NCBI GenBank assembly: GCA_031772625.1
Contig: CM062814.1
Location: 828,118,680-828,182,679, forward strand
Source of the DNA: Pinus tabuliformis
Taxonomy: Eukaryota > Streptophyta > Pinopsida > Pinales > Pinaceae
DNA length: 64,000 bases
Direction: 5' to 3'
Part shown: positions 22,165 to 32,046 of the stretch, one piece after another
How positions within the stretch are numbered: position 1 is the first letter of the stretch
Layout of the letters: each line of letters opens with the position of its first letter
Translations under genes and position numbers: made by a program
Notes under the pieces: model-generated
What the model saw: the letters and a program-made list of their open reading frames with translations, nothing else
What the model was told of the DNA's origin: nothing
The model's database searches: none

Positions 22165-23616
22165 TTCTTGGACATATAGATCTGATGACCAAGTAAGGGC
22201 ATAGATGTGGGACTATGAATGATTGATTCTTCTTTATTTTTGTTTCTCTTATTTATTTTCTTTCTCTTCATCGGTTTTCTTCTCATTTGTTCCCATTTAA
22301 GGCGAGCAAGCCTATGCCTTAAAATGCCCTCATATTGTTTTGCCTTTACCGAAATTCACTTTCTTGTTTTGTCTGTTGAAACAATTTTGACTTGACCCAA
22401 ATGATTTGTTTCAAAAAAATCTGAAATTTCCTTGTTCTTTACTCCTGAGCTCTTCTGAGTTTTTCCATGTTCTAAGTGTTTACCTATTTGGAAGTTAACA
22501 AAACCCTAATAGTGAACGAGACTGCGATGTAGCAATGTGAACCCTATGAGTGAACGAAACAGACAAAAATTAATCCCTGTGACTGCAGCGGTAGACCGAT
22601 TCGAACCTTGCACCGATTGATTCCAAACTGTTCGCAGTACTGCTAGCATGTCATTCAAATTTCACCCCAAATTTTGACGCCCTTAGTTCCTTCCCTTCAA
22701 GTTAGAGATTACTGATCCAGCTGACTGGTTTAGTCGAAAAATCTTTTCTCGGCTTTCAATGTCAATTCTTTCCCTCACGCCCTTCCACCATACTTTCGCT
22801 CATACTTTCTCAGTTATTAGATTGGGCTAGGATTTTCACGCAGGGAGGAATTCATAATCGACGAGATACAAGTTTTGATGTATTGGAGTAAATTTAGTTA
22901 TTAAGCTTTCCCATATTAAAGTAAAATTATATATTAAGTTTTCCCTGGCATAAGAATAAGATATTAAAAAAAATGAGATTAAATTTATTTTAATCCATCA
23001 ATATGAAATAATAATATTTTATCGATAAAAATTTGCATTTCAACATTAACTCAATTGCCTATTATTTATTAAATTTAATTAATTTTATTTTTTAATGAAT
23101 AATTGAATTTCATAATCATATTATCAACTTTGAACTCTTTATGTCAACCAATATTAATTATATAATGAATTTTTATTATTAATTAAATTTATTAGTCCCT
23201 ATCTTTCTAGAGCACTAGCTTCGAAGCCAAAGTGCTTTGGCTCTAGACTATTGACTTTCGATTAGTATGTGGAGTTTTTGCAATTTTAACAAAGTTTCAC
23301 GAAAATGTTGAATTTCTTAATTTTTCATAAATTCAAAAATAATTTTCTAATTTCTAATTTTCCATTGGCTTAACGATCTTTGATGTGACATAATTCTCCT
23401 AGTGGAGGGCGATTTATTTTCGGTATTTGTTAATGCCTGACAAATCATCTTAAAATAAAAAAAAGACTAATTTTGTGAGTGGTCATTTCGTGGATGAGTG
23501 CTCTGACATTGACACAATGCTCTAAATAGGTCATTTACAAAAGCAAGAGAGTGTGTTTTATCAGTGAGTTCTCTCATACTAAGACTGACACTGCTAGAGT
23601 CTACCCAATGATGCCA

Positions 23617-23706
23617 GTGTTCTCATACTAACACACTGCTAGAGTCTACCCAATGATGCCAGTGTTCTCATACTAACACACTGCTAGAGTCTACCCAATG
23701 ATGCCA
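23617..23706. repeat. 45-bp tandem repeat, two full units plus flanking partial unit
   Basis: Units starting at 23617 and 23662 carry GTGTTCTCATACTAACACAC and GAGTCTACCCAATGATGCCA; a partial unit precedes them at 23590-23616. They lie at the position equivalent to the 126-bp expansion of copy A. Confidence 0.88.
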
Positions 23707-23815
23707 GAACCAACAGTGTTTCATAAAGTTAATACATTTTGCGAAGTGATGAAAAAGAAACGAGGGGGTAGGGATACTCTATAACATTGATATATTGAAT
23801 GGAGGAAGTAATGTT

Positions 23816-25533
23816 AATATTGCCAAGGAAACACAATGAAAACTTCCTCTCCACCCAAAAATACTTATTTCTGATTACATTATCTATACAAAAACTTAAA
23901 CAACCTTCCAAGATTTAATATGCAATGGCAATAATTTTTTTTTGTAAGTAGTGATACCATAATAAACTTTATTTAAAATAAATTCAAAAGCGTATTGATT
24001 TGATAACATTACCGATGCAAACACTTCAAAAATTTGAGATTGTGAGGAGTGTGAATTATGCTAGCAGCCTCCATTAAGGTTCACAGCTAAATGAAGGGGA
24101 GCACTCCCTACCTGGGCATTTTATCTCTTCTTACAATATTTCTGCGTTTGTCCTCCCCATGTTGTTGTCTCCGTCATCATGCAAATGCTGCCTCAAGTAT
24201 TCTGTTCAGGTTTCCACTCCCATCTCTGGAGATATAACGTCCATTTCTCATTGCAATCTTTTGGTAAGTTGCACATTCTTTTCTTTGTAATTTAGAGCAC
24301 ATTTCAGTGTTTCGATCAATCGATTTTGTTAGGTCGTCAATTTGATCAATGAATTTGTTACCCTTTTGATCAAGCTTTTTTCTGAGTCAGTTTGGTGATT
24401 TGGGTTCCTGCCAAAGAGCCAGCAAAAATATACGTTTTAGTCGTGATTTCCAAAACGGCCTGCGTAGAAATTACTGAATGAATGGCGTTGAAAATTTAAT
24501 TATTGTCACCAACATGACAAATTGGACTGAGGAGTAAGAAATAAGGCTTTCTTGCTGCCATATGCACTTGCTTTGCATTATAGTTACCCAGTTCTAATTG
24601 GAATTTGGATTTTTGGATAAAAAAATTCAATTTCAAAAACAAAGTGGACACTATATATCTTAATTTTTTTATTATTATATATAATTGTCACTTTATTCAT
24701 TTTCCTTTTTATTTTTATATTTGAATAATCTAATAATTATAAATAATATAATAATTTTAGGATATATATGTATATATAAAAGCTTGATGTTCAAATTCTT
24801 TCCTACGCCTTTTTGAACTTTCTACACATTTAAAGCACGAAAGAAATACAAAAAAAATGGAATTTTCCAAATTAATAATTATCTACCAATTCTTTTACTT
24901 CTACCTGCATGTGATCCTCACATGCTATTCTATACAAGTCGTTTAGGTAAACTAAAAACTACTGCATTAATCTATTACACTGTCAATCAAATCGAATTTC
25001 ATCGAAGTACTATGTGTGTGAATGGAACTACAAAATTTTCATATTTTTCATCTAGATTTGGGTGAATTTGGTAACTATGTTTTTTATGGTTCATTCAAAT
25101 AACATTTTAAACGCTTGGAACATACCTTTGGTGTGGAGTCATCTCTGGTACAGAGATTTTATTGTGTATATTACAAAGTCTTTAAAATGTTAGGAATGTT
25201 TATTATGCAAAATAAAACCTAACCTAAACTTCAAAATGTTAGACAACGACGATGAGCCTGATAATATATTTACCTGTAATGTACTGTTGTATCAAAGCAC
25301 CTTTCAACACAAAAGCTAAATCCATGAAATGTTATATAGGTTTTTCAAATTTGATGAGAGAATCCAGTCCACATTTATGTTATTCCCTTTCACATGCGTT
25401 GACTAGAACTGAACCCTCACCGTCTCTGTAAGTCAAAAAATATCCTACTCGATTTTTATGTTAGAGCCAACACAACTATAAGTGTTTCAACCATTGCAAC
25501 CATGGAGTCAATGATTTTATTGTAGTAGTTATT
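23816..25533. other. Intergenic DNA; possible 5' exon end at about 24275
   Basis: Mostly AT-rich. A richer stretch at 24050-24270 with CT-rich sequence ends in TTTTGGTAAGTT, a good splice-donor context on the plus strand. It could be a leader exon of the P450-like fragment downstream or chance. No convincing protein reads through it. Nothing else is recognised. Confidence 0.3.
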
Positions 25534-25770
25534 GTGGTCATGTACACAAAGTGGGACAGTTTAGAGTTTTATATTCAACTCACCACTACTCTTGTGCTTG
25601 CATTCATAGTAGCGACATGGAGCTTATTTTTCCATAGGAACAGGGCGACATTGCCCCTAGGATCGTTTCCTTTAACCATTCCCAAAAACATTCATTCACC
25701 TACTAGCAAAGAATCCCACCAAGCACATGAAACACTCCATACTTTGGCTAGCAGTGGCACTAAAACACTA
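25534..25770 (+). pseudogene. Cytochrome P450 N-terminal fragment
   Basis: The frame gives WDSLEFYIQLTTTLVLAFIV followed by ATWSLFFHRNRATLP and LGSFPLTIPKNIHSP, then HETLHTLASS. That is the layout of a microsomal P450 N-terminus: membrane anchor, basic halt-transfer residues, proline-rich hinge (usually LPPGP..PIIGN) and the first helix (HxxLxxLAxxYG). Resemblance stops after about 75 residues, before the substrate and haem regions, and the gypsy LTR begins some 130 bp further on. Hinge residues are altered (LPLGS, TIPKN). It is a short, dead fragment of a conifer P450 gene; the family is not certain. Confidence 0.55.
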
Positions 25771-26459
25771 GGTTTTGATATAAACGACATTGGTCATTAT
25801 ACAAACTTATACTATACTTACTAAAAATTAAAGTATCTTGTGCTTATGAAAACTCATCCTTTAATTATTAAATAATATTATTAAAACACATGGCAACTTG
25901 TTGTAGCAGCTGCAACACCCTTCAAAATTTTGGTCTGCATCCAATTTCAGAGTCTTCCTTTGTTTTTTCCTTGATGTTTGCAAACACTCGGGCTCATCCC
26001 ATGAACTTGTGTCAAGTCTTCGCACCCTCCTCGCTTGACCGTTCACCGGAAATATTTTAGCATGTTGGTCACAATGTCATGCTTGCAGTCATGTTCTGGC
26101 TATGTTCAAGGTCTGTCTTCGTATGTACAAGTTGTATTCGCTATGTAAGCATTTGTCGCACTCACACACGGAGTTGTATGCAATGTCGTGCAAGTGTCGT
26201 CGTGGTCGTTCAACAATCTATCTCAAGTGTCACGCTTGTCGCTCGCACCCGTTGGTCAGTGACACTGAGCATATGTTGTCTTATTGGTTCGAGGTGTCTT
26301 TTCGTCGAGGCATGTTAAGTGTGTGTTCACAAAGACATGTATGCACGAGTTCACTCGTTCACACACTTAGTCATTTTGCTGATGATCTGTAAACCAAACC
26401 ACTCTCCACCTGTCGGACCTCCATTGAGCTACACTGCGTAGTCTCAGCCCTCAGTGATC

Positions 26460-27205
26460 ATGTACTGTTTCCCAGAATTGTGCAGATCTTGAGGCTACCT
26501 CCCAGGCAGTCTACACTGGACAATCCTAGAATCGACCTGGCTGACTGACACCCAGAATAACACAAAATTTGCCCAAGAAGCCCTCTCAATCTGCGCTGCT
26601 TGCAAGCCATTCTATCAAGCCTCCTGCTGGTCAACCAGAGAGTTTGACCAGGCAGTGACCTCGGGTTTCACTCGAAAAAGTTGCACAGAAGATGTTAACA
26701 TGCAACCTCTGCTGACTGAAGAAATTGTGCAGACATAAGGGACATGCACCCGCTTCTTGTCACTACATTGTCCTTGTAAATTGTGCAATTTTTTCAACCA
26801 ATCCCCCTGTCATCTGGCCTGCTGCTCCTCCTGAAAACTGCGCAATTTTCTTGGACTGTCCTCCCGCTACCCGACTCCCGGATCAACCCGGAAACTGCAC
26901 AGACATGTCCTGCATGCCAGCCTCCCGTTTCTACGCAGTTTTGGCTAGCAAGATCCCATAGCCCACTGCTAGCCTCCCCGGAGAATCTACACAGTTTTCA
27001 CTACTAGTGTCCTCCCTGCTACCCGCACTGCCTCCCTGAAAAAATTGCACAGTTCTGCCTCCCAGCTGAGCCAGATCCTGTAGAATGTCACGGTTGTTCC
27101 GGACTACTAATCCTGGCCTCCCACTGACCTTTATGCAATTTTCCTTGTCAGTGCCTTGTATCCCACAACCCAGCCTGAAATGTGCTCTGCGCAGTTTTAG
27201 AGCCT
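26460..27205. repeat. Decayed minisatellite with CTGCACAGTTTT-like core inside LTR1
   Basis: About a dozen diverged units of 45-65 bp carry cores such as AACTGCGCAATTTTC, GAAACTGCACAGACATG, CTACGCAGTTTTG, CTACACAGTTTTC, AATTGCACAGTTCTG and CTGCGCAGTTTTAG, often followed by TCCTCCCTGCTACCCG-like and CTCCCCGGA-like blocks. LTR2 keeps just one core (CTGCACAGTTTCAG at 52913), which fits loss of the array by recombination between units. Confidence 0.6.
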
Positions 27206-27486
27206 TGTCCTCTCTCCCGGTCACCTGCACCCGAAAACGAAAGATGATGCATCATGGTAGACTAGGAGATTTCTAGATTTGATGTCATCTCATCATGAGT
27301 GATTGCAGATACAGGTACATGGATGAGACATGGCGCAATGACGAACGGGATGAACAAGGAGTGCATGCTAGGAGACTTGTTTGCAAACGGATGAACACAT
27401 GAAGCATGCCAAGTACCAGTGAAGGGGATACATGCACGTGCAACATCAAGCGAACACCAAGATCATCAAAGACTCCACACACCTTG

Positions 27487-27491
27487 CCATG
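27487..27491 (+). repeat. Left target duplication (CCATG) of the gag-only element
   Basis: CCATG is repeated at 34418-34422. In LTR2 the uninterrupted sequence CCTTGCCATGCATAGGTG is present at 53210-53227, confirming the empty site. Confidence 0.93.
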
Positions 27492-29914
27492 TGTTAGTGT
27501 CAGTCTTTTCAGCCTTCCTCCAGTGATCAAATGTGCTCTTACAAAGTGATTTTGAAATGTCAAGGTCAAATTTTGTCATTTCAGTGAGTCTTCAAGCAAA
27601 ATTTGGTCACTAGCCATTAGGTCTAGGGTTTGCCCAAATGTCAGTCCATGTCATCATTCAGCTGAGCCTATCATCATTCAGAGGTTTGTCATCGTCATGT
27701 CAGTGTCTAATGGGTCATTTTACACCATGTTCATGCTTCAGTTGTGCCTAGAAAAGCTCATTTCCCTCTCCTAGGGTTTTGAAGCCAATTTCTCTTGGAT
27801 GGTCAAATCACTGGCAAAACTTGTTTCCTGATGTTCATACACCTTCCCCTATCCTTAATGTACCTTATCAAGCACTTCCCAACACTCAAATCCCCCAAAT
27901 TCCTCATTTTTGCACAAACCCTAGTTTCTAGCTACAACCTGGCAATTTTCTAGGTTTGGCCTGTGTTTTGCCCTTTTCGACCCCTTCCCCTCACTCAATC
28001 TCTAATATTCCACTTTCCCCTGATTCCTAACATCCCTCCCCACTCCCAAAAATTTCCCCAAGAATTTAGAAGCCCTCTATCCCCTTCATTTCGCTCCATT
28101 TCGACAAATTCCCTTGTTTCACACATCGGGACAAGTTTCACTCAAAAGCTGTTTCTGAGCAATCAAAGATGAATTTTGCAAAACTGAGAGAGGTTTTTGT
28201 CCAAAACATGCCAAGGAAGAAAAACCTCTTTCGCTTTTTACACAGGTGTCATGGTTTGAGAGAAATGTCAAAAATACCGGTGAGAACGAAGGTGCTCCAA
28301 GGACGGTTGGCCAAAGCACAAAAACGAAGGAAAACGCCCGATCCACTACAAATTTTGGCCAAAGCCTCTTTGACTGAGCATGGTACTTGATTGGGGACTC
28401 TCAGCCCAAATTTCAAGAAATTTGACTGAGCATGGTACTTGATTGGGGACTCTCAGCCCAAATTTCAAGAAATTTGGAGAAACTTTTGTCATTTGTGAAT
28501 TTTTTGGTAAAATTACAGGTTTTTCCCAAGAACTGGTCTCACCCCGGGTGAGACCAGTTTGAAGGGCTGCTCGGAATTTTGCAAACTTGGCATTTTTGGA
28601 AAGGGCATTCAAAAAGAAAAATTACCAATACTTGGGAGAAGCCTGATTTTGAGTTTTGAGCCTCCAAAAGCTCAAAATACACCTAAAAAATGACTTTCTG
28701 CCCACTTTTTGAGTTGCAGAAAGTGACCTTGGGAGAAATGGTTTTTGAGGGGTCAAATCAACACCAAATTCAGAAATTCCACTTGGGATGGAAAGTAGAC
28801 AGGCCAAGCTTTCCAATGAGCCATTTTGCACCTGATTTGGATCAGTGGAACCCACTTAAAAACAGCTGTAAAGGGGCGCGACCAGAACTTCCAGGGGCGC
28901 GACCAGAACTTCCAGATTTGCCAGAATTGCCATTTTCGGTCAAAAAACAATGTTTTGACTATGGTTGACCATTTTTACTTGTAGATGATGGATAAATGTA
29001 ATATTTTCATGGCACTTTGATAGATTTTATCTCTCTTTACCCTTCTAGAAGCTTCCATGATGTAAAAAGTGAAAAATTAATGCATGGATGAGTTAGCTAA
29101 GTAATAGAGGCAAGTTGTTTGGCTGCCTATTTTCTAGTTCTTAGTTTAGAATTAGTTCAAACTGCCCCTAGGAAGCTGAGATCGACCCCTAGAGGTGGGG
29201 AAAGGAGTTAGATGGTTTAGATGGTCTATATTATGCTCTCTCCTTCTCATTTTCATGGTTGGACTCTTGTGGGAGAAAGCATTATTGTGTATTGTACATC
29301 TACTTCTGCAATTTAAGGAAAGGAAGGCCAGGGTTTTGCAGACTTCATTGTGGATTCTTGTGGATCATTGTGTTGATGGTGTGTCTTCTAATTGTTACTG
29401 TAAGTTTGTTTATGTGTTACATCTCTCTTTCTTTGCTGCTAATTGAACAAGATAAAGTGATAAAGTTTGAATTCATGCATGCCATGCTCAGCTTTTAATT
29501 CTGTTCAATATCTATGTTTTCCACTGTTTAAAGAGGATTCAAAGTCCTTGTTTGCCCTCTTTAACCTCCTCTCTTTCTTCCCTGATCACTCATCCAAGCC
29601 AAAGGCATCAGCACAAGTTCCTACCTTGCCCCAAAGATCCCCCTGCAAAAACTGTGCTCAATCCCCACACCCTGAATTGCACTCCCTCCAATTGCCACCA
29701 AAAAACCAAAAATCTTTAAATCAACCCTCCTTTATCAATTTACTAGCCTAATATCTTTGATCCTAATTGGTCAGCCTAATTATATTATAAGATCTATCAA
29801 ATCTGACCCGAGAGAGCCTTCTCATACCTCGTAGGGCTAGCTACGAGGTGAAATGGTTTGATGTAGCCTTGAGAGTTTGTCTATCTCAGCCTAGGTGAAT
29901 TCCAAGCGCTAACA
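27492..29914 (+). repeat. 5' LTR of the gag-only element
   Basis: Begins TGTTAGTGTCAGTC and ends AAGCGCTAACA. A 52-bp unit beginning TTTGACTGAGCATGG is present twice in tandem (28369-28420, 28421-28472) and only once in the 3' LTR. A CACCCCGGGTG palindrome extended by matching flanks (GAACTGGTCTCACCCCGG, then GGTGAGACCAGTTTG) lies near 28534-28562. Confidence 0.92.
28369..28472 (+). repeat. 52-bp tandem duplication private to the 5' LTR
   Basis: Two exact units beginning TTTGACTGAGCATGG. Because retrotransposition copies make both LTRs identical, this duplication must have arisen after insertion. Confidence 0.92.
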
Positions 29915-29917
29915 TAT

Positions 29918-29935
29918 TGGCGACCATACTGGGGA
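29918..29935 (+). promoter_or_regulatory. Primer-binding site of the gag-only element
   Basis: TGGCGACCATACTGGGGA starts three bases after the LTR end. TGG matches the CCA tail of a tRNA; the rest is similar to the site of the element at 40207 (TGGCGACTCCGTTGGGGA). The tRNA species cannot be assigned from this alone. Confidence 0.6.
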
Positions 29936-29980
29936 GAACAAACTGATCTTTTGCTCATTGACGTGTTATTTCATAAGTCT

Positions 29981-30080
29981 TAGACGGAGCCTGAAGTTAC
30001 GCCAGAAGCCTTCGAAAACGCTCTTGTTTTACATCAGCGTTAGTAGATAAACGCTGCTTCAGTCAATCTCCGTGAGCTTG
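29981..30080 (+). promoter_or_regulatory. Conserved leader block with predicted stem, gag-only element
   Basis: Contains ACGGAGCCTGAAG (29984-29996) and CTTCAGTCAATCTCCGT (30057-30073), which pair as CTGAAG/CTTCAG and ACGGAG/CTCCGT. The same two blocks occur in the element at 39164-47073 (40279-40287, 40341-40360) although the coding parts of the two elements differ. In retroelements this region commonly holds RNA dimerisation and packaging signals; that role here is inferred. Confidence 0.5.
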
Positions 30081-30273
30081 TGAACGTAGCGCTTCATTGA
30101 CTCTTTACCCCAGTACATGTATCAAGTTCAGATCTGATTGTTGATGGTGAACAACGATCAGACACTGACAAGGCTGAGATCATTCACTGGCGACTCCTTT
30201 CACTGAAGAATCCAGCACCTATGCTTCATGGTGACTTCACTGCAGGAAGATCAGTAGCTTTGAGCTTTTCAAT

Positions 30274-31692
30274 ATGGATCAGATCGCAAGAAGATATGCT
30301 CCCTTGAGCCGAGATCACATTCCCGGTTTTCCAAATAAAATTCCAAAGGTAGATTGGTCAAGGAATCTGCCTATATTTAAAGATGATGGTAAGAAGGATG
30401 CTGCTTTACATCTTGTTAGATTTCACATGCATATTCGCAAGTTGAAGGTGGATTTTCCTGAAGATTGCTTAATGAAGATATTCTTGGCCACTTTGGAAGG
30501 TAAAGCTCAATCATGGTATGAAAGTTTGCCGCCTGCTTGTATTTATTGTTTAAAGGATTTTCATGCTATGTTCATTGAAAGATATCTAGCATCTTATCCA
30601 TCATTAAATTTGGTTCAAGACTGTTGCCAGCATGCTTATGGTTTTATTGAAAGCCTTGAAAAATATTATGAAGATGATAATTTTATGGATGTTGAGATTA
30701 TGGAGGCTTTGTATGAGAATCCATTTCAGCAGCACACAGAAATCTTAGAGGATATTTGTCAAGATCAACAGGTTGAAGATGGTCATATGGTTGTAATTGA
30801 TGAAAGAGAAGAGCTTGTTTCAGATCTGCCCACAGAAGACAGCAGCATGCAACCCATCAAAGAAAGCTCTACTGTTGAGATCATAGACAGAGTTTTGGAT
30901 TCAGATGTTCATGAACAACAAGGTGAGATCTTTGTGCAAGTAAGTGATGAATCTTCTTTCAATAACTTAATAATAAATGATAGTTTGAGTGCCTTGTCAT
31001 ATGAAGATAATCATTGTTTAAGCAGAAGAAAACAAAAGGCATTGTCTCCTTTGTCTGAAGAGGAGATAGATCAGCTTTTGAAAGGTCTTGTTACAGCCCA
31101 AGCTACAGCAGATTTGCAATGCCCACAGAGTCAGGAAAGTGTTGGGGAAACTTCTTCCTTTGTTGAAAAAGATGATTGTCTTGTAGATCAGCAAATAGAT
31201 AATGTTTTCCTTCACAAAGATGATAATCCGGCTGTCATATCATATGAAGATCACTCACCATATTGTCTGACCACCGAAGATCATAACATACAGGATTACC
31301 TTTCAGATTCTTCATATGTTTCATGTGCTGAAATGTTTTTACAAGAGGAGATCTGCTCATCTACCTATTCAGAGTTTTTTGAAACCCATGAGCATACTTT
31401 TACCGAAGCACATGATGAAGGTAGATCAGAATTTGAAGCAAAAGACACCTTGTTCTTTCAGCAGGAGGTGGCAGTGGCAAATCTTCATGTTTTCCACGAT
31501 CCTCTAGCAAGTTTGTTGCAGCGAGCAGTGATAGTGTTTATTGCAGTGTTCAGTGATGAAGGAGATCATGGTCAGCTATGTTTTTGGATGCTCAGTGATA
31601 GGTTTGTACTGTTGACCAGAAGATCTGATAAGAAGAATCAATCAAGAAGGCATCTTCTTGATTGGTTGCATTGGCATTTTGATATAGTTTGA
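30274..31692 (+). CDS. Intact gag protein of the gag-only element
   Basis: The uninterrupted 472-residue ORF begins MDQIARRYAPLSRDHIPGFP. Residues about 35-115 form a retrotransposon gag (capsid-like) core: HLVRFHMHIRKL, then FLATLEGKAQSWYESLPP and DFHAMFIERY. The central part (about 130-420) is strongly acidic and Ser-rich with no zinc knuckle, and the C-terminus ends in a basic, aromatic tail (RRHLLDWLHWHFDIV). In related elements gag packages the RNA in cytoplasmic particles. No protease or RT follows; the next 350 bp lead into the 3' LTR. The lack of stops over 1.4 kb fits the low LTR divergence. Confidence 0.85.
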   Translation: MDQIARRYAPLSRDHIPGFPNKIPKVDWSRNLPIFKDDGKKDAALHLVRFHMHIRKLKVDFPEDCLMKIFLATLEGKAQSWYESLPPACIYCLKDFHAMFIERYLASYPSLNLVQDCCQHAYGFIESLEKYYEDDNFMDVEIMEALYENPFQQHTEILEDICQDQQVEDGHMVVIDEREELVSDLPTEDSSMQPIKESSTVEIIDRVLDSDVHEQQGEIFVQVSDESSFNNLIINDSLSALSYEDNHCLSRRKQKALSPLSEEEIDQLLKGLVTAQATADLQCPQSQESVGETSSFVEKDDCLVDQQIDNVFLHKDDNPAVISYEDHSPYCLTTEDHNIQDYLSDSSYVSCAEMFLQEEICSSTYSEFFETHEHTFTEAHDEGRSEFEAKDTLFFQQEVAVANLHVFHDPLASLLQRAVIVFIAVFSDEGDHGQLCFWMLSDRFVLLTRRSDKKNQSRRHLLDWLHWHFDIV

Positions 31693-32046
31693 TGTATATT
31701 GTTTTGTAAGAAACACAGGTGGTTGTCATCATGATTTCACATCTTGATGGACTGCTGCCCTTCCATAAGCTTTGTAAGTTCTTGTTTTAGTTAAGTCAGT
31801 CATGAGTCATTTGTGTTTGGTCCATTGAGTGAGTTTTTCAAGTTATTTCAGTTTGCCATCGAGTTGGTTTGAGTCAAGTTTCAGTCAGTTTTCAGTCAAG
31901 TTTTCATTCAATAAATTGTGTCAAAGTTTTGTGTCAAAGGTGTAAATAATGACTCCATCCCCCAATGGTTGCAAGCACTGGTCTGCTCTCCCAGATGTCT
32001 GAGGTTCTTGGCACCTCCAAGGAGCTACCATCCCCATTGGAGCCAA

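Larger units (their letters stand above)
17902..22862 (-). mobile_element. Decayed LINE (non-LTR retrotransposon), nearly full length
   Basis: A minus-strand LINE of about 4.96 kb interrupts AT-rich copy B. From its 5' end it shows a coiled-coil ORF1-like part, an apurinic-type endonuclease, a reverse transcriptase and a C-terminal Cys-rich segment. Stops and frameshifts occur throughout, so it is not autonomous now. The 3' end lacks a clear poly(A) and ends in an ATATGATATGAC-type repeat. Sequence style (GVKQGCPISPTLLGLYIDKLEEWL around the RT) points to an RTE/L2-like branch, but I cannot place it safely. Confidence 0.75.
15037..23815. repeat. AT-rich non-coding segment, copy B of a tandem pair
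   Basis: Copy B parallels copy A: the tRNA-like motif, blocks such as CAACCAAACTC, a block with GCAGTTTCTCAA then AAAGGTTAAG, the T-rich stretches, then TGTATTGGAG and the CACTGACACAATGCTC-type end. It is interrupted by a LINE at 17902-22862. 16070-16280 holds four local repeats of AGATCAGATATTTGTGAATG. Without inserts, copy B is about 3.8 kb and copy A about 5.1 kb. Confidence 0.65.
25899..27491 (+). mobile_element. Gypsy chain LTR1, left part
   Basis: Starts TGTTGTAGCAGCTGCAACAC, the same start as LTR2 (52568) and LTR3 (61547). It is interrupted at 27491 by the gag-only element, whose CCATG target duplication is visible on both sides, and resumes at 34423. It contains about 940 bp (roughly 26222-27165) absent from LTR2. 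Confidence 0.85.

Noticed and set aside
27963-29751. Many short frames in the two LTRs of the gag-only element (present twice)
   Set aside because: They duplicate because the LTRs are duplicated; none resembles a protein and they lie on both strands.
31921-32046. A strong polypurine tract before the 3' LTR of the gag-only element
   Set aside because: I looked for one and found only CATTGGAGCCAA; no run of purines of useful length is there, so none was annotated.
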